Source of the DNA: Gammaproteobacteria bacterium
GTDB lineage: Bacteria > Pseudomonadota > Gammaproteobacteria > Burkholderiales > Thiobacillaceae
Assembly (NCBI GenBank): GCA_018820765.1
Contig: JAHJNN010000011.1
Coordinates: forward strand, 31,023 to 95,022
Length of the DNA: 64,000 nucleotides
Direction: 5' to 3'
The first letter of the stretch is position 1; the number at the start of each line of letters is the position of its first letter. This document shows positions 50,055 through 58,841 of the stretch, piece after piece. The notes beneath the pieces are model-generated. The model was not told the origin of the DNA. It did not search any database and worked only from the letters and a program-made list of their open reading frames with translations. A program made the translations under genes and the position numbers.

Positions 50055-51158
50055 TCAACGGGTGCCGCGGTAGACGACGCGGTAGATCGCGCCGGCATGG
50101 TCGTCCGATATCAGCAGGCTGCCGTCGGGCATCACCAGCACGTCGGCCGGCCGGCCCCAGGCTCGTTCTTCATTAGCGCGGCCGCCCTGCAGCCAGCCGC
50201 TGACGAAGGCTTCGTGGCTCAGCGCGCGCCTGCCCTGCAGCCGCACCACGCTGACGCGGTAGCCGGCCTTGCTGCTGCGGTTCCACGAGCCGTGCTCGGC
50301 GATGAAGACCGCCCCCTGGTAGCGCTCGGGGAACTGCTTTCCGCTGTAAAAGCGCATGCCCAGGCTGGCCACGTGCGCGCCCAGGTTCTGCACCGGCGGC
50401 ACGAACTCGGCGCAGCGGCGGGACGTGCCGAATTCGGGATCGGCGATCGTGCCGCCATGGCAATACGGATAGCCGAAGTGCTCGCCTGGGCGGGCAAGGC
50501 GGTTGAGTTCGTCCGGTGGCGCATCGTCGCCCAGCCAGTCGCGGCCATTGTCGGTGAACCACAACTCGCCGCTGTGCGGCTGCCAGTCGAAGCCCACGCT
50601 GTTGCGCACGCCGCGCGCGACGACTTCGATCTTGCCGCTCGTGACGTCGAGCCGGGTGATATTGGCGTATTTGTCCGGGTCGGGCTCGCAGATGTTGCAC
50701 GGCGCGCCCACCGGCACGTAGAGCTTGCCATCGGGGCCGAAGGCGATGAATTTCCAGCCGTGGTGGGGATCGCCCGGATAGTCGCCGCTGACGACCTCGG
50801 GGCGCGGCGGCTTGTCCAGATGGGCTTCGATACCGCGAAGCCGCAGGATACGGCTCACCGCCGACACGTACAGGTCGCCGTCGCGAAACGCCACGCCGAC
50901 CGGCATATTCAAACCCTCGGCAATCACCAGTGGTTTGCGCGCCCCCTTGAGCGGAACCGCATAGACCTTGCCGGCGCGCATGCTGCCGACGAACAGCGTG
51001 TCTTTTCCGAGCGCCATCTGCCGCGCGTTGGGCACGCGGGCAAACAGCTCGATAGCAAATCCGGGCGGCAGACTGAGCGTGGCAATCGGCAGGGAATCCG
51101 CAGCGGCCTGCGCCAGCCAGCTGAACGTCATCAGCGCCAATACGATCAGTCGCTTCAT
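50055..51158 (-). CDS. PQQ-type sugar dehydrogenase (GDH/sorbosone dehydrogenase family), periplasmic
   Basis: 367 aa with a signal peptide ending near AQAA, then a six-bladed propeller: HGWKFIAFGPDGKLYVPVG, TDNGRDWLGDD, EHGSWNRSSKAGYRV. It resembles COG2133 quinoprotein sugar/aldose dehydrogenases; the substrate cannot be inferred. The motif CNICEPDP carries two cysteines. A strong AGGAGGAG ribosome site lies upstream. Confidence 0.88.
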   Translation of the reverse strand: MKRLIVLALMTFSWLAQAAADSLPIATLSLPPGFAIELFARVPNARQMALGKDTLFVGSMRAGKVYAVPLKGARKPLVIAEGLNMPVGVAFRDGDLYVSAVSRILRLRGIEAHLDKPPRPEVVSGDYPGDPHHGWKFIAFGPDGKLYVPVGAPCNICEPDPDKYANITRLDVTSGKIEVVARGVRNSVGFDWQPHSGELWFTDNGRDWLGDDAPPDELNRLARPGEHFGYPYCHGGTIADPEFGTSRRCAEFVPPVQNLGAHVASLGMRFYSGKQFPERYQGAVFIAEHGSWNRSSKAGYRVSVVRLQGRRALSHEAFVSGWLQGGRANEERAWGRPADVLVMPDGSLLISDDHAGAIYRVVYRGTR

Positions 51159-51169
51159 GATCTCCTCCT

Positions 51170-51550
51170 TCAGGGCTGCAGGGGAACCAGAATCTCGAAG
51201 CGCACCCGCGACCAGGGGTCGCGCACCTCGGCCAGGCGGACGATGCGCGCAGTCAATATTTGCCCCCGATCGAGCAGGCGCGCGACATCGGCATTTTCGC
51301 GGCGCGGCACGTAGCCGATCTTGTGGCCCTGCCATTCCACCCGCACCGCGCGGGCATCGTGCGGATTGTCCGGCTCGCGGACCAGGGTGAGCGCATCGCC
51401 CACCTGCATCTGCGGCCACAGCAGCTTGCCGGCGTGATATTGAAACCCGGCCAGCGGCGAATCCTGCAGCAGGATGTGCGCGACGACCTGTGCATGGAGC
51501 GGTTGCCACGCCATCCAGACCAGACACAGCAGCGCCAGCAGACGATGCAT
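51170..51550 (-). CDS. secreted HIRAN-domain protein
   Basis: 126 aa: a signal peptide (cleavage near LHA) then a HIRAN domain (REPDNPHDARAVRVEW, GHKIGYVPRRENADVARLL). HIRAN usually binds 3' DNA ends in helicase-type proteins, so an exported single-domain form is odd. It ends 11 nt before the sugar dehydrogenase start, so the two are probably co-transcribed. Confidence 0.82.
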   Translation of the reverse strand: MHRLLALLCLVWMAWQPLHAQVVAHILLQDSPLAGFQYHAGKLLWPQMQVGDALTLVREPDNPHDARAVRVEWQGHKIGYVPRRENADVARLLDRGQILTARIVRLAEVRDPWSRVRFEILVPLQP

Positions 51551-51676
51551 GGGGAATCCGAATCTCAGGTTCCGAATCAGGCATTCTAGTAGGAAATCCG
51601 CCCCCCGATCCGCACGGGCCCCAAGGTTTCGGGTTTACTTTTTTGACTGGACAGGCTGCCATCCGCTTGAGGTAGG

Positions 51677-53110
51677 ATGAATGCATTCTCATCCCATCGA
51701 CACCCCATACCCATGCCGAGAAAAGCTGCTGCCCAGACCAAGCTGTTCGTTTTGGATACCAACGTGCTGATGCACGACCCCACCAGCCTGTACCGCTTCG
51801 AGGAGCACGACATCTACGTGCCGATCGCCACGCTGGAAGAACTCGACATGCACAAGAAGGGCATGACCGAGGTTTCGCGCAACGCCCGCCAGGCCAGCCG
51901 CTTCATCGACGAAATCGTCAGCACGCTCGACAGCATCGAGGACGGCGTGCCGCTCGCGCAGCGCAGCCACAACGCCGCCACCGGCAAACTGTTCTTGCAG
52001 ACCCAGGCCATCACCGGCGACATCCCGATGAGCCTGCCGACGTCCAAGGTCGACAACCAGATCCTCGGCGTGGTGCTGTTCCTGTCGCGCCACCATCCCA
52101 AGCGCCAGGTCATCCTGGTGTCGAAAGACATCAACATGCGCATCAAGGCGCGTGCGCTGGGGCTGCCGGCCGAGGACTACTTCAACGACAAGGTGCTGGA
52201 AGACACCGACCTGCTCTACGCCGGCCTGCGCGAACTGCCGGCCGACTTCTGGGACAGCCACGGCAAGGGCATGGAATCGTGGCAGGCCAACGGCCACACC
52301 TATTACCGCGTCAAGGGGCCGCTGGCGTCGAATCTGTTGCCGAACGAATTCGTCTACCAGGAGGGCCCCAACCCGCTCTACGCCAAGGTGCTCAAGGTCG
52401 AGGGCAAACAGGCGGAGATGGTCACGGTGCGCGACTTCAGCCACGCCAAGAACAATGTGTGGGGCATCACCGCGCGCAACCGCGAGCAGAACTTCGCGCT
52501 CAACGTGCTGATGGATCCCGAGATCGATTTCGTCACCCTGCTCGGCCAGGCCGGCACCGGCAAGACCCTGCTCACGCTGGCCGCCGCGCTGGCCCAGGTG
52601 CTGGACAAGAAAATCTACACCGAGATCATCATGACCCGCGTCACCGTGCCGGTGGGCGAGGACATCGGCTTTTTGCCCGGCACCGAGGAAGAGAAAATGA
52701 CGCCGTGGATGGGCGCGCTGGAAGACAACCTCGACGTGCTGAACAAGAGCGATGACGACGCCGGCGACTGGGGACGCGCGGCGACGCAGGATCTGATCCG
52801 ATCACGCATAAAAGTGAAGTCGCTCAACTTCATGCGCGGCCGCACCTTCCTCAACAAGTTCCTCATCATCGACGAAGCGCAGAACCTCACGCCCAAGCAG
52901 ATGAAGACGCTGATCACCCGTGCCGGTCCCGGCACCAAGGTGGTGTGCCTGGGCAACATCTCGCAGATCGACACGCCCTACCTCACCGAAGGCAGTTCTG
53001 GCCTCACCTACGTGGTCGACCACTTCAAGGGCTGGCCGCACAACGGCCACGTCACCCTGCAGCGCGGCGAACGTTCGCGTCTGGCCGACTATGCTGCAGA
53101 AGTGTTGTAG
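51677..53110 (+). CDS. PIN-PhoH family ATPase (PhoH2-like)
   Basis: 477 aa: N-terminal PIN ribonuclease domain (FVLDTNVLMHDP, with later acidic residues) and a C-terminal PhoH ATPase (Walker A GQAGTGKT, Walker B FLIIDEAQNLTP). PhoH2 proteins act as RNA-unwinding/cleaving enzymes. Start ATG 51677, with ATG 51713 also possible. Not linked to a PhoL/ybeY cluster. Confidence 0.92.
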   Translation: MNAFSSHRHPIPMPRKAAAQTKLFVLDTNVLMHDPTSLYRFEEHDIYVPIATLEELDMHKKGMTEVSRNARQASRFIDEIVSTLDSIEDGVPLAQRSHNAATGKLFLQTQAITGDIPMSLPTSKVDNQILGVVLFLSRHHPKRQVILVSKDINMRIKARALGLPAEDYFNDKVLEDTDLLYAGLRELPADFWDSHGKGMESWQANGHTYYRVKGPLASNLLPNEFVYQEGPNPLYAKVLKVEGKQAEMVTVRDFSHAKNNVWGITARNREQNFALNVLMDPEIDFVTLLGQAGTGKTLLTLAAALAQVLDKKIYTEIIMTRVTVPVGEDIGFLPGTEEEKMTPWMGALEDNLDVLNKSDDDAGDWGRAATQDLIRSRIKVKSLNFMRGRTFLNKFLIIDEAQNLTPKQMKTLITRAGPGTKVVCLGNISQIDTPYLTEGSSGLTYVVDHFKGWPHNGHVTLQRGERSRLADYAAEVL

Positions 53111-53129
53111 ACATTTGGCAAGGAGACGC

Positions 53130-53891
53130 ATGATGGCCACGACGTCAAAGCGCTGGATGCTCCTGGCCGCGGGGCTTTCCCTGGCCGCGCCTGCCTACGC
53201 GATCGACTGGAACGAGATGCTGAAGGGCGTGCTGGGCAAGCCCGCCACCCAGCCCGCTGCCGGCGGTGTCGACGCGCTCTCCACCGCCGACATCAATGCC
53301 GGGCTGAAGGAGGCGCTCACCCGCGGCGCCGACGCCGCCGTCGCCCAGCTCGGGCAGAAGGACGGCTTCTTCGGCAACGCCGCGCTGAAAATCCCGCTGC
53401 CGCCCGGCCTGCAGAAAGCCGAAAAGGCCATGCGCCTGTTCGGCATGGGCAAGCAGGCCGACGAACTGGTGCTGTCGATGAACCGCGCCGCCGAGGCCGC
53501 GGTACCGCAAGCGAAAACCCTGCTGGTCGATGCAGTGAAGGCGATGACGCTGGAAGACGCCAAAGGCATCCTGACCGGCGGCAAGACCGCGGCCACCGAT
53601 TTCTTTCGCAGCAAAACCGAGGCCCAGCTCACTGAGCGCTTCGGCCCCATCGTCAAGGCGAGCACCGACAAGGTCGGGCTGGCGCAGCAGTACAATCAGT
53701 ACGCCGGCACGGCCGCGCAATTCAACCTGATCGACAAGAAGCAGGCCAGCGTCGAGCAATACGTCACCCAGCAGGCGCTCGACCGCCTCTATACCGTGAT
53801 CGGCGAAAAGGAAGCCGCACTTCGCGCCAACCCCATGCAGGCCGGCAGCGACCTGCTGAAAAAGGTGTTTGGTGCCGTCAGCGGAAAATAG
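53130..53891 (+). CDS. DUF4197 secreted protein
   Basis: 253 aa with a signal peptide (after AYA) and the DUF4197 domain through the rest, including GLKEALTRGADAAVAQLG and GILTGGKTAATDFFRSKT. Predicted periplasmic, helical, function unknown. AAGGAG precedes ATGATG by six bases. Confidence 0.88.
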   Translation: MMATTSKRWMLLAAGLSLAAPAYAIDWNEMLKGVLGKPATQPAAGGVDALSTADINAGLKEALTRGADAAVAQLGQKDGFFGNAALKIPLPPGLQKAEKAMRLFGMGKQADELVLSMNRAAEAAVPQAKTLLVDAVKAMTLEDAKGILTGGKTAATDFFRSKTEAQLTERFGPIVKASTDKVGLAQQYNQYAGTAAQFNLIDKKQASVEQYVTQQALDRLYTVIGEKEAALRANPMQAGSDLLKKVFGAVSGK

Positions 53892-53907
53892 CCGGTCCAG
53901 CACACGA

Positions 53908-54405
53908 ATGAAAAAGAACATGAAAACCCTGAGCCTGCTTGCCGGATTGCTGTTCGCCCTCCCCGCCCAGGCCTGGGAAGTCGGCGAATTCAGGAACGGC
54001 ATGCCGCGCACCGCAGTCGAGACCGCGCTCAAGACCTGGAATTTCGACAAGACCCTGACGGTCGGCGACGACGGTCTGTTCGTCTATGACCTGCCCGGCA
54101 ATCCCGCCGGACGACGCTTCCTGTTCACCTTCTGCAACGACAAGCTGGTCGCGCTGGAGCAGGAAGTCGACCCAGCCTTCCGCCATTTCATCGTCATCGC
54201 CTCCAACTATTCCAACCTCTACGGCAACCCGCTCAAGGTCATTCCCCATACCGGCGTCATCGCCACCGGCGAAAAGAATCTGTTGGCGATGTTCTGGCGC
54301 AAGGGCTCCGACTACCTCGGCCTGAAATACGTGCTGTACCCGGCCAGCGAGCAGCTCTCGATGACCTGGCAGATCAACAACAACTGCTGGCAGGCGCCGC
54401 GTTAA
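53908..54405 (+). CDS. hypothetical secreted protein
   Basis: 165 aa with a signal peptide (MKTLSLLAGLLFALPAQA part). The mature domain has mixed beta/alpha character and two cysteines (FTFCND, NNNCWQ) that could form a disulfide. No family recognised. 16 nt after the DUF4197 gene, so probably co-transcribed. Confidence 0.75.
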   Translation: MKKNMKTLSLLAGLLFALPAQAWEVGEFRNGMPRTAVETALKTWNFDKTLTVGDDGLFVYDLPGNPAGRRFLFTFCNDKLVALEQEVDPAFRHFIVIASNYSNLYGNPLKVIPHTGVIATGEKNLLAMFWRKGSDYLGLKYVLYPASEQLSMTWQINNNCWQAPR

Positions 54406-54479
54406 GGCTGTTTGTCAGAACAGGCGGTCACGCGGGCAGGACAGCGGTCAGTTGCTGCCCCGCAGGGATGCCTGCAATT

Positions 54480-54854
54480 TCACTTGGCGCTCACGTTCTC
54501 CACGTCATACCAGGGCGTCGGGTTGATCGGGCAACGAAAGCGGAAACCGTTCTCGGTGATGTCGACCACGCTCACCTTGCTCTTGCCGGGTTCCAGCGGA
54601 AACATGTCGAGAACCTTGTGCGTGGCGAAATCCTGGATCTGGAAGCCCACCAGCTTCTCGGTCTTGTTGGAGACCACAAAGCGGTATTTCCCCGGCTTGA
54701 GGCCCGCCAGGGTTTCCTGTGTCGAGAAATACCCGCCGTGCTGATCCAAGTTGATCGTGGTCACGCCGTTCTGGGTGACCGGTGTCCCTGCGAATGCGAA
54801 GGCGGACGCCAGCAGAACGCTGCCGAACACGACGCTGTTCAAAATCTTTTTCAT
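54480..54854 (-). CDS. secreted cupredoxin-like protein of unknown function
   Basis: 124 aa: signal peptide ending AFA, then a beta-rich domain (GLKPGKYRFVVSNKTEKLVG, LEPGKSKVSVVDITENG) resembling cupredoxin-type folds. Only one Cys (FRFRCPINPTPW) and no clear Met/His copper set, so metal binding is uncertain. Divergent from the AraC gene. Confidence 0.7.
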   Translation of the reverse strand: MKKILNSVVFGSVLLASAFAFAGTPVTQNGVTTINLDQHGGYFSTQETLAGLKPGKYRFVVSNKTEKLVGFQIQDFATHKVLDMFPLEPGKSKVSVVDITENGFRFRCPINPTPWYDVENVSAK

Positions 54855-54870
54855 GACAAAAGCTCCGAAG

Positions 54871-54892
54871 TGCACGGTGAAATTACCGTGCA
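54871..54892. promoter_or_regulatory. inverted repeat in the AraC / cupredoxin-like intergenic region
   Basis: TGCACGGT-GAAATT-ACCGTGCA, a perfect 8-bp repeat with a 6-nt spacer, 16 nt upstream of the secreted-protein ATG. A weaker pair ACGAAT (54927-54932) and ATTCGT (54951-54956) lies nearer the AraC start. Confidence 0.5.
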
Positions 54893-54972
54893 GACAGAAT
54901 AATCAAACCAGTCAGCACTGTTAATGACGAATAGTCTGTATATTTTGATCATTCGTACTTTTTGGACTGATC

Positions 54973-55875
54973 ATGGACGCCCTGACCGACGTGCTCCGGC
55001 TGCTGCACCTGCGCACCAATATTTTCCTGCACTCGAGTTTCTGCGGTGTCTGGGCAGTGGATACGTCAGGACAGAAGAAAGCGGCTTTCCACGTGGTGGC
55101 CCATGGCGACTGCTGGCTGCATCTGACCAGCGGCGACGCCCCGCTCCCGCTTCAGGCGGGCGACCTTCTGGTGCTGCCCCGGGACAGGCCGCACCGGATT
55201 TCCAGTCTGGCCACGCCGCCGGGGCCCGACGTTCCGCTCAACCAGCCCTCGCCGGAGAATGATGCGGCCCACTCCACGAGCCTGATCTGCGGCTATTTCG
55301 AATTCGAGTCCCGTGCCTGGAATCCGATCATCGAGGCCCTGCCCGAAGTGATCATTCTGCGTGGAGGCGAAAACGCGGACGCAAAACCCATGGACACGCT
55401 CATCCGGCTGATGGTCGATGAGGCCGAGCATGCGCAATCCGGCGGCGATGTGATGCTGGATCGCCTGGGCGATGCCTTGTTCATCCTGGTGGTGCGCACG
55501 GTCATGCGGCGCACGGCCGTCGATGGAGGCTATCTGGCGGCACTCGCGGACCGGAATCTGGGCCCGGCTTTTCGCGCCATGCATGCCGAGCCTTCCCGCC
55601 CCTGGACCCTGGACACGCTGGGGCGCGCCGCCGGCATGTCCCGCTCCGCCTTTGCCAGCCGGTTCCACCAGAAAGTCGGCATGACGCCGCTCAATTACCT
55701 GACGCGCTGGCGCATGCAACTCGCGCGCGCGTGGCTGAACGACCCCGGCCTTGCCATGATCGACATTGCCGAACGCATCGGCTACACCAGCGAAGCCGCC
55801 TTCAGCCGTGCCTACAAACGCGAATTCGGCCTCACGCCCGGCACCAGCCGGCGCAGCGCGCGGCGTAGCGGGTGA
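54973..55875 (+). CDS. AraC-family transcriptional regulator (cupin N-terminus)
   Basis: 300 aa: N-terminal cupin-like effector domain (about 1-180) and a C-terminal AraC HTH pair (LGRAAGMSRSAFASRFHQKVG, then IDIAERIGYTSEAAFSRAYKREFG). Probably controls itself and the divergent secreted protein. The effector is unknown. Confidence 0.9.
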   Translation: MDALTDVLRLLHLRTNIFLHSSFCGVWAVDTSGQKKAAFHVVAHGDCWLHLTSGDAPLPLQAGDLLVLPRDRPHRISSLATPPGPDVPLNQPSPENDAAHSTSLICGYFEFESRAWNPIIEALPEVIILRGGENADAKPMDTLIRLMVDEAEHAQSGGDVMLDRLGDALFILVVRTVMRRTAVDGGYLAALADRNLGPAFRAMHAEPSRPWTLDTLGRAAGMSRSAFASRFHQKVGMTPLNYLTRWRMQLARAWLNDPGLAMIDIAERIGYTSEAAFSRAYKREFGLTPGTSRRSARRSG

Positions 55876-55882
55876 TGCCAGA

Positions 55883-56077
55883 CTATCCGACTTGGAGAGG
55901 ATGCCGAATGAACGCGGCAGCAGTTTCAAGCGGTGCGGCAGGCCCCAGCGCACCCACAGCGCTGACATGCCAGCGCGCGGCGGTTTCCTCGCCCAAGCGG
56001 GCGTGCAGGCGATCCCAGTCCGACCACTGCATCAGCCCATACAGCGTGCCGTTAAGTTTTGTTTCGAATGCGTTCAT
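55883..56077 (-). CDS. short conserved-looking protein, possibly C-terminally truncated
   Basis: 64 aa starting MNAFETKLNGTLYGLMQWSDW after a good GGGAG ribosome site, downstream of dsrE on the same strand. The domain ends abruptly at AAAFIRHPLQVG, where related proteins I recall continue for about 30 residues, so a frameshift or deletion is possible. Function unknown. Confidence 0.45.
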   Translation of the reverse strand: MNAFETKLNGTLYGLMQWSDWDRLHARLGEETAARWHVSAVGALGPAAPLETAAAFIRHPLQVG

Positions 56078-56151
56078 GCGATGCTCCCAAGGCCGCGTCG
56101 AATTCCGCCGCGGCAACAAGAAATTGTTGCGCGGCGGAATTCGGTGCCCTA

Positions 56152-56661
56152 TCAGATAAACAGGCAGATATCCGTTTCGCCCGCGAACTCGAAGAAGGTG
56201 GCCGCGCCGCCGTATTCGATGTTGCCGATGAAGTCGGAATGATCGAAACCGAACAGTTCAACCGTCATCTGGCAGGCAATCATTTTTACATCGGCCTCCT
56301 GGCACAATTCGCGCAGATCGGGAATGGTGGCCACGCCGTTATTCTTGATCGTCTGTTTCATTAATGTGGTCGCGACATTCTCGTATCCTGGCACCAGCGA
56401 TTGCACCGCATTCGGGATGTTCCAACTGATCTCCTTGAGCCACTTGGGCCCGAACGGCATCTTCATCGGCATGCCGGGATTGCCCAGCGGGCTGACCTTG
56501 AGTCCGGACAGGTCCTTCTTCAGGAGCTGCAGGCCGTAGAAAGTGAAGAAAATCTGTACCTCATAACCCAGAGCAGCCGCGGTCGACGCCAGGATAAAAG
56601 GGGGATATGCCCAGTCCAGCGTGCCTTTGGTGGCGATCAACGCCATTTTTTTGGTTTCCAT
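56152..56661 (-). CDS. DsrE-family sulfur-trafficking protein (DsrE2/DsrE3-like)
   Basis: 169 aa of the DsrE/DsrF-like fold: MALIATKGTLDWAYPPFI start, YEVQIFFTFYG and ELCQEADVKMIACQMTVEL, carrying the two cysteines likely to bind sulfur. Such proteins pass persulfide sulfur with TusA to oxidative sulfur pathways. It follows tusA by 36 nt on the same strand. Confidence 0.85.
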   Translation of the reverse strand: METKKMALIATKGTLDWAYPPFILASTAAALGYEVQIFFTFYGLQLLKKDLSGLKVSPLGNPGMPMKMPFGPKWLKEISWNIPNAVQSLVPGYENVATTLMKQTIKNNGVATIPDLRELCQEADVKMIACQMTVELFGFDHSDFIGNIEYGGAATFFEFAGETDICLFI

Positions 56662-56697
56662 GATGTCTCTCTCCTATTCCGTGGGTGGATGACAAAC

Positions 56698-56925
56698 TCA
56701 ATGCTTGCGCATCAAAAAAATGAATTCGCCGTTGTTTTCCGCGGTTGACAACAGTTCGTTGCCGGTCTGATTGGCAAAGGCTTGCATGTCCTTCACTGAG
56801 CCCGGGTCGGTGGAACTCACTTTCAGAATCTGGCCGCTGGCCAGTTCGCCCAGGGATTTCTTGGTGCGCAAGATAGGCAACGGGCAGTTCAGTCCGCGCG
56901 CATCGAGTTCTTTGTCAAAGTTCAT
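56698..56925 (-). CDS. tusA: sulfur carrier protein TusA
   Basis: 75 aa with the conserved CPxP motif in LDARGLNCPLPILRTKK (Cys14), which carries the transferred persulfide. Paired with a DsrE homologue, the arrangement used by sulfur oxidisers. Located in a TetR-headed gene run. Confidence 0.93.
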   Translation of the reverse strand: MNFDKELDARGLNCPLPILRTKKSLGELASGQILKVSSTDPGSVKDMQAFANQTGNELLSTAENNGEFIFLMRKH

Positions 56926-57005
56926 GTTTATCTCCTAAGAATGTCGGCTTTGATCAGATTCGCGCACGCCGATGAATGCACGAATACCCTGGCACCGGGA
57001 AGTGC

Positions 57006-57542
57006 TCAGGCGCGTCTTGCAAAACGTTGAACCTCGTCGAACGGCAGGTGATCCCCCTCGTCCTGTCCGTAGTAGGTGCGCCGGATCACGCCCGACTCGT
57101 CCACCAGGAAATCGGCCGGCATCGTGGTCATACTGCCCTTGATCTTGAGCGGCACGTACCCTTTGAACATGCCGCGCATCATCGTTGGCATGCGGAAAAA
57201 CATGCCCTTGAGCACACCGAGGATCGAGTGCTCGATACCGTATTGCGCGTAGTACGTGCCGTGCTCGTCTGCCAGGACCGGGAACGGCGAATGGTGCCGA
57301 TCGGCGTGTTCGCGCAGGTTGTCGAGCGGGGAATCGAATATCGCCACGACCGTGAATCGCCCGCCCAGCTCGTCGAACCGGCTCACCAGCTGATGCATGC
57401 GCAGGTTGCAGAACGGGCACGAGGCAAACCTGAAAAATGACAGCATGTACGGCCTGCCCTTCAGGCTGGACAGGTCGAAGACCGCCCCGTCCAGCCCGGT
57501 CAATCGAATGTTGCTGACCTTGTCGCCCACCTTTTTCTTCAT
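57006..57542 (-). CDS. thioredoxin-fold peroxiredoxin-like protein (AhpC/TSA)
   Basis: 178 aa with a thioredoxin-like CPFC motif (FASCPFCNLRM, Cys42 and Cys45) and DGAVFDLSSLKGRP at the start, as in Redoxin/AhpC-TSA proteins. A peroxide or disulfide reductase role is likely. 48 nt after the AhpD-like gene. Confidence 0.82.
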   Translation of the reverse strand: MKKKVGDKVSNIRLTGLDGAVFDLSSLKGRPYMLSFFRFASCPFCNLRMHQLVSRFDELGGRFTVVAIFDSPLDNLREHADRHHSPFPVLADEHGTYYAQYGIEHSILGVLKGMFFRMPTMMRGMFKGYVPLKIKGSMTTMPADFLVDESGVIRRTYYGQDEGDHLPFDEVQRFARRA

Positions 57543-57590
57543 GAAGCTCTCCAGAGATGTCGTTGCCTTGGTTTAGCCAGCCGCACGCGT

Positions 57591-58160
57591 TCAGTCCGCC
57601 CACATGCGGCCGGCGAAGGTGCCGTCGACGGGGGTGTGAAAAATGTGGTTGGCGTAGTTGCTGAGGGTTTTCACGGCAATGGCCAGAATCACATTCAGAA
57701 CGTGATGCTCGCTGTAGCCCGCGGCGAGAAAGGCGCTTACGTCGGCAGCGCTGGGAAGCCCCCGCTTCACCACCATGGTGCGCGTGAAGTCATGCAGGGC
57801 GGCCAGCCTGGCATCGGGGATGGGCCGGCCGTCACGAATCGCATTCGTCACGGCCTCGGGAACGCCCGACATCTTGTCGGCAATGAAGCTGTGCGCCGCA
57901 ACGCAGTAGGTGCAGCCGTTTTCCCTGCTGATCGCAAGCAGCACCACTTCCTGCTCGACCGGCGTGAATCCGGACAGCTCGCGAAAGCGCTCGTATCCAT
58001 GGATGTAGGTGTCCAGCAGGCCGGGCGAATTGGCCATCACGCCATACATATTCGGCACGAAGCCCAGTTTCGCCCTGGCGCCGCGCAGCCGCTCGGCCGC
58101 GAGCCCATCCGCGTCGGATTCGACGACGGGTGGAAGGGTGAGTTTGTAACCTGCTTGCAT
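57591..58160 (-). CDS. AhpD-like carboxymuconolactone-decarboxylase-family protein
   Basis: 189 aa with the alkylhydroperoxidase motif ENGCTYCVAAHS (Cys83, Cys86, His90), a peroxidase-type redox site. Directly downstream of a TetR gene and preceded by a perfect 14-bp palindrome, so probably repressed by it. Confidence 0.9.
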   Translation of the reverse strand: MQAGYKLTLPPVVESDADGLAAERLRGARAKLGFVPNMYGVMANSPGLLDTYIHGYERFRELSGFTPVEQEVVLLAISRENGCTYCVAAHSFIADKMSGVPEAVTNAIRDGRPIPDARLAALHDFTRTMVVKRGLPSAADVSAFLAAGYSEHHVLNVILAIAVKTLSNYANHIFHTPVDGTFAGRMWAD

Positions 58161-58179
58161 GATGATTCCTTGATTAACT

Positions 58180-58193
58180 GGACCGATCGGTCC
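58180..58193. promoter_or_regulatory. TetR operator upstream of the AhpD-like gene
   Basis: GGACCGATCGGTCC is a perfect palindrome 20 nt before the AhpD-like ATG and matches a second copy in front of the TetR gene. Confidence 0.7.
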
Positions 58194-58220
58194 ATATTAG
58201 TCGAAAAAAAAGCCCAATCC

Positions 58221-58814
58221 TTACGTCAGGGCTTTCAGCACCAACTCGATAATGCCCTTCAGGCTGGCCTCGTCCGCGCCTGCCTTGCTGAGGGTCTTGA
58301 GACCGCTCATGTTGTTGATCAGGTAATTGGCCAGCATGACCGCGTCCCGTTCGGGCGGAATGTCGCCCTCGCGCTGCGCACGCTGCACGGCTTCCAGCAA
58401 TACACCGTGAAAACGGCCCAGCCCTTCCGCGACGGCTTCGGCAATGCGCGGATCGCGCCTGGCGAACTCGTTGGCGGTATTCAACACCAGGCATCCGCGC
58501 GCCTCAAGCTCGCCCCGGGCTTCATCCAGCACGCTCTCCAGAAAATGCTGGATGAAGACCAGACCGGACGGCGCTTCGGCAAGCGCGACACGCAACTGCC
58601 CGGTCAGGAAATCGCCATAGCGCACGATGCAGCGCTCGAACAATGCCTGCTTGCTGCCGAACGCCTGATACAGGCTGCTCTTCGACAAATTCATGGCATC
58701 GAGCAGATCCTGCATCGAGGTGTTCTCATACCCTTTGCACCAGAACACCTGCATTGCAGCCGTCAGGGCGACGTCGGGATCGAACTCAAGTGGGCGACCG
58801 GGTGAAGCTTTCAT
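58221..58814 (-). CDS. TetR/AcrR-family repressor
   Basis: 197 aa: N-terminal HTH (GYENTSMQDLLDAMNLSKSSLYQAFGSKQALF) and a ligand-binding C-terminal helical domain. Start ATG 58814; an upstream GTG at 58823 is less likely. Operator-like palindromes are present both upstream of this gene and between it and the AhpD-like gene, so it probably represses both. Confidence 0.92.
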   Translation of the reverse strand: MKASPGRPLEFDPDVALTAAMQVFWCKGYENTSMQDLLDAMNLSKSSLYQAFGSKQALFERCIVRYGDFLTGQLRVALAEAPSGLVFIQHFLESVLDEARGELEARGCLVLNTANEFARRDPRIAEAVAEGLGRFHGVLLEAVQRAQREGDIPPERDAVMLANYLINNMSGLKTLSKAGADEASLKGIIELVLKALT

Positions 58815-58827
58815 GTTTTGCACACTG

Positions 58828-58841
58828 GACCGATCGGTTCA
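58828..58841. promoter_or_regulatory. TetR operator upstream of the tetR gene
   Basis: GGACCGATCGGTTC shares the ACCGATCGGT core with the first site and lies 13 nt before the TetR ATG, consistent with autorepression. Confidence 0.65.
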
